Shown: positions 5,542 through 7,830 of the stretch, piece after piece | Layout of the letters: each line of letters begins with the position of its first letter | Numbering within the stretch: position 1 is the stretch's first letter | Origin: Planctomycetota bacterium | GTDB taxonomy: Bacteria > Planctomycetota > UBA1135 > UBA2386 | Assembly (NCBI GenBank): GCA_023433825.1 | Contig: JAEYTU010000311.1 | Location: 1 to 7,830, forward strand | Direction: 5' to 3' | Length of the DNA: 7,830 nucleotides | Translations under genes and position numbers: made by a program | The notes under the pieces: generated by a model | The model's input: only the letters and a program-made list of their open reading frames with translations | Database searches by the model: none | What the model was told of the DNA's origin: nothing

Positions 5542-7704
5542 ATGGCCACGAACAAGAAGTCGACTCGCAAGTCGAAACAGACCGACGCCCACGACCAGGA
5601 CCGACTTGCTCGTGACCACGAAGATCCACGCGGCGCGTTCCTGACGACCGATCAGGGCGTCGGCGTCACGCACACCGACGACTCGCTGCGGATCGGACCG
5701 CGCGGACCGACGCTGCTGGAGGACTTCCACCTCCGCGAGAAGATCATGCGCTTCGACCACGAGCGCATCCCCGAACGCGTCGTGCACGCACGCGGCACCG
5801 GGGCGCATGGTCACTTCCAACCGTACGACGGTTCGCTGGAGCGCTTCACGCGTGCGGCGTTCCTGACCGATCCGGGTCGCACGACGCCGGTCTTCGTTCG
5901 ATTCTCGACCGTCGTCGGCTCGCGAGGCTCTGCAGACACCGTGCGTGACGTCCGCGGATTCGCGGTCAAGTTCTACACGGACGAAGGCAACTTCGACCTC
6001 GTCGGCAACAACATCCCGGTCTTCTTCATCCAGGACGGCGCGAAGTTCCCCGACTTCGTGCACGCCGTGAAGCCGGAACCCGACCGCGAGATCCCGCAAG
6101 CGTCGTCGGCGCACGACACGTTCTGGGACTTCGTGTCGCTGGTGCCCGAGACGACGCACACGGTGTTCTGGGCGATGTCGGACCGCGGCATTCCTCGCAG
6201 CTATCGAATGATGGAAGGCTTCGGCGTCCACACGTTCCGACTCGTGAACGCGAAGGGCGACTCGTCCTTCGTCAAGTTCCACTGGAAGCCGCTGCTCGGC
6301 GTCCATTCGTTGGTCTGGGACGAAGCGCAACAGTTGGCTGGCAAGGACCCGGACTTCCATCGGCGCGACCTGTGGGACGCGATCGAGGCCGGTCACTTCC
6401 CCGAATGGGAGCTCGGCGTGCAGATCGTCCCCGAGAAGGACGCGCTCCGACACGGCTTCGACCTGCTCGACGCGACGAAGCTGCTGCCCGAGGAACTCGT
6501 GCCGGTCCAGCGCGTCGGCAAGCTCGTCCTCGACAGCAACCCGAAGAACTTCTTCGCCGAAGTCGAGCAGGTCGCGTTCTGCGTCGCGAACATCGTCCCC
6601 GGCATCGACTTCAGCAACGACCCGCTGATGCAGGCGCGGTTGTTCTCGTACATGGACACGCAGTTGACGCGGCTCGGTGGTCCGAACTTCGCCGAGCTGC
6701 CGATCAACCGCCCGCGCGCGCCGGTGCACAACCACCAGCACGACGGGTTCAACCGTCACTCGATCCCGACCGGGAAGGCCAACTATCACCCGAACTCGAT
6801 CGGCGACGGCGAGCCGGCGTTGGCGTCCCCGGGCATCGGCTTCGTCCCGTTCGCCGAACGGGTCGAAGGTGCGAAGGTCCGCGAACGCAGCGAGACGTTC
6901 GGCGATCACTTCAGCCAAGCACGACTGTTCCTCGCCAGTCTCTCTGCACCCGAACGCGCGCATCTCGTCGACGCGTTCTGCTTCGAAGTCAGCAAGGTTC
7001 TGCGTCCCGAGATCCGCGAGCGCGTCGTTCGCGTCAATCTGGCGAACGTCGACGTCGAACTCGCGGCAACCGTCGCGAAGGTCGCCGGCGTCGCGTTCGA
7101 CGGTGCAGCCGCGCCGAAGTCGGGGAGCGCGAAGCCGCAACAGAAGGGTCGCGACAAACCGCTGACGAGTTCACCGGCGCTGAGCCAGATGAACACGCCG
7201 CACGACTCGATCCGATCGCGAAAGGTCGCGGTGCTGCTCGCCGACGGGTTCGCGAGCCGCGAACTGACGGCCGTGCGCAAGGTGCTCGAGGACGGCGACG
7301 CGGTGGTCGAGGTCGTCTCCACGGCGCTCGGCACGATTCGGGGCGCCGGCGGCGACACGGTCGAAGCCAAGCACACGCTGCAGACGGCGAGTTCGGTGAT
7401 GTTCGACGCGGTCTACCTGCCGGGCGGCGCCGACAACGCGGCAACACTGTCCGACCTCGACGCCGTGTTCGCGTTCGTCGAGGAGGCGTGGCGCCACTGC
7501 AAACCGATCGGTGCGACGGGCGATGCGATTCGCCTGCTCGCGAACGCAGACCTCGGCGACGAGTCGCTGGCGGAGACCGACGGCAAGCAGGTCTCGGCCG
7601 TGGCCGGCGTCGTGACGGCTGGCGCGGCTGGCGCCGCGGCGTTCGCGAAGTCGTTCGCCGAGGCGATCGCGCGTCATCGGCACTTCGATCGTCAGACGAA
7701 GTGA
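5542..7704 (+). CDS. katE: Large-subunit monofunctional haem catalase (hydroperoxidase II type) with C-terminal DJ-1/PfpI-like domain
   Basis: KatE-type catalase dismutates hydrogen peroxide to water and oxygen as a cytoplasmic haem tetramer. The product is 720 residues, close to E. coli HPII (753), with a shorter N-terminal arm. Essential residues are present. The distal His82 is in PERVVHARG, and RFSTVVGSRGSADTVRD follows. Asn156 is in DLVGNNIPVFFIQD, and the proximal haem ligand Tyr370 is in RLFSYMDTQ with Arg366 four residues before it. A Ser/Pro/Lys-rich linker leads to a flavodoxin-like domain from about residue 560 (RKVAVLLADG) to 712, the mark of clade 2 catalases. At the nucleophile elbow of that domain (IGATGDA) Thr659 stands where DJ-1/PfpI proteins have Cys, so it is probably structural, as in HPII. 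Cys347 occupies the place of HPII His392, which is cross-linked to the haem Tyr in that enzyme. The first 25 residues are basic and low in complexity. It is the second gene of the ferritin-like operon. Confidence 0.96.
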   Translation: MATNKKSTRKSKQTDAHDQDRLARDHEDPRGAFLTTDQGVGVTHTDDSLRIGPRGPTLLEDFHLREKIMRFDHERIPERVVHARGTGAHGHFQPYDGSLERFTRAAFLTDPGRTTPVFVRFSTVVGSRGSADTVRDVRGFAVKFYTDEGNFDLVGNNIPVFFIQDGAKFPDFVHAVKPEPDREIPQASSAHDTFWDFVSLVPETTHTVFWAMSDRGIPRSYRMMEGFGVHTFRLVNAKGDSSFVKFHWKPLLGVHSLVWDEAQQLAGKDPDFHRRDLWDAIEAGHFPEWELGVQIVPEKDALRHGFDLLDATKLLPEELVPVQRVGKLVLDSNPKNFFAEVEQVAFCVANIVPGIDFSNDPLMQARLFSYMDTQLTRLGGPNFAELPINRPRAPVHNHQHDGFNRHSIPTGKANYHPNSIGDGEPALASPGIGFVPFAERVEGAKVRERSETFGDHFSQARLFLASLSAPERAHLVDAFCFEVSKVLRPEIRERVVRVNLANVDVELAATVAKVAGVAFDGAAAPKSGSAKPQQKGRDKPLTSSPALSQMNTPHDSIRSRKVAVLLADGFASRELTAVRKVLEDGDAVVEVVSTALGTIRGAGGDTVEAKHTLQTASSVMFDAVYLPGGADNAATLSDLDAVFAFVEEAWRHCKPIGATGDAIRLLANADLGDESLAETDGKQVSAVAGVVTAGAAGAAAFAKSFAEAIARHRHFDRQTK

Positions 7705-7792
7705 CGGACGCGCTGCGGAATTGGCGCCGACGCTGCGCCCGAGATATCGATGCGCCGCGCGCCGGACGTCCCGCCGCGCTTGGAGCCATTCG
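7705..7792 (+). other. Spacer after katE, no terminator seen
   Basis: These 88 bases contain short palindromes (GGCGCC, and GGACGTCC at 7763-7770) but no stem-loop with a T-run. Transcription could therefore continue into the putative gene at 7793. GGAG at 7782-7785 would be that gene's ribosome binding site, 7 bases from the ATG. Confidence 0.4.
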
Positions 7793-7830
7793 ATGTCGAT
7801 CCGTAGTTCCGATCTCGTACGATCCTCACG
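7793..7830 (+). CDS. Possible 5' end of the next gene, cut by the window edge
   Basis: An ATG at 7793 follows GGAG at 7782-7785 with a 7-base gap, the same arrangement seen at the beta-barrel and katE starts. The frame stays open for the 12 complete codons left (MSIRSSDLVRSS). That is far too short to identify a product or prove coding. The support is the ribosome binding site and the position 88 bases behind katE, on the same strand. Confidence 0.4.
   Translation, partial: MSIRSSDLVRSS

Noticed and set aside
5458..7140. A 560-codon open frame on the - strand opposite katE
   Set aside because: It is the complement of a conserved catalase gene. The product is of low complexity (Arg, Val, Asp, Glu) and has no recognised domain.
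7750..7806. A short ATG frame (18 codons) after katE
   Set aside because: It has no ribosome binding site, is very short and is read in a different frame from the better-supported ATG at 7793.
1..7830. Search for a CRISPR array, tRNA, insertion sequence ends or a phage attachment site
   Set aside because: No regularly spaced repeats, cloverleaf-like elements, transposase motifs or terminal inverted repeats were seen by eye; the many CGACG/CGTCG runs reflect base composition.

Overview
The window is a GC-rich stretch of bacterial chromosome packed with genes. One protein has a Sec-type signal peptide, several predicted beta-strands and a terminal Phe, which looks like an outer-membrane beta-barrel. 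There is also an AlgI/AlgJ-like O-acetylation pair. Both point to a diderm (Gram-negative-type), high-GC organism. Planctomycetota, Myxococcota or a similar phylum would fit, but nothing here fixes the phylum. No rRNA, tRNA, CRISPR array, insertion sequence or phage gene was seen.

Layout, left to right. (1) Positions 1-1067 (+) hold the 3' part of a gene for a bacterial Pnkp-type RNA repair enzyme. Almost exactly the C-terminal adenylyltransferase (ligase) domain is visible; kinase and phosphatase domains would lie off the left edge. (2) Positions 1068-1221 are a short convergent spacer with two weak hairpins. (3) Positions 1222-3745 (-) hold a two-gene operon: an AlgI-type MBOAT acyltransferase first, then an AlgJ/AlgX-type SGNH-like acetyltransferase, separated by 4 bases. 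(4) Positions 3746-3891 are a divergent intergenic region with a clustered CGCAA/TTGCG dyad. (5) Positions 3892-4737 (+) encode a secreted, probable outer-membrane beta-barrel protein of unknown function, followed by a strong hairpin. (6) Positions 4923-7704 (+) hold a two-gene oxidative-stress operon: a ferritin-like four-helix protein and a large-subunit (clade 2, HPII/KatE type) haem catalase with a C-terminal DJ-1/PfpI-like domain. (7) A well-placed ribosome binding site and ATG near the right edge suggest that another + strand gene begins at 7793.

Three functional units can be read. One is RNA end-healing and sealing (Pnkp, with its partner Hen1 not visible). The second is O-acylation of an unidentified envelope or extracellular glycan: MBOAT moves the acyl group across the membrane and the SGNH-like protein transfers it. 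The third is peroxide and iron defence (ferritin-like protein plus KatE). Nothing in the sequence links the units to one another. No clearly new system is visible. The most useful leads are the Pnkp locus, the MBOAT/SGNH pair with no glycan-synthesis gene beside it, the ferritin-like/KatE pairing, a substituted residue near the haem of the catalase, and the dyad cluster in the divergent promoter region.
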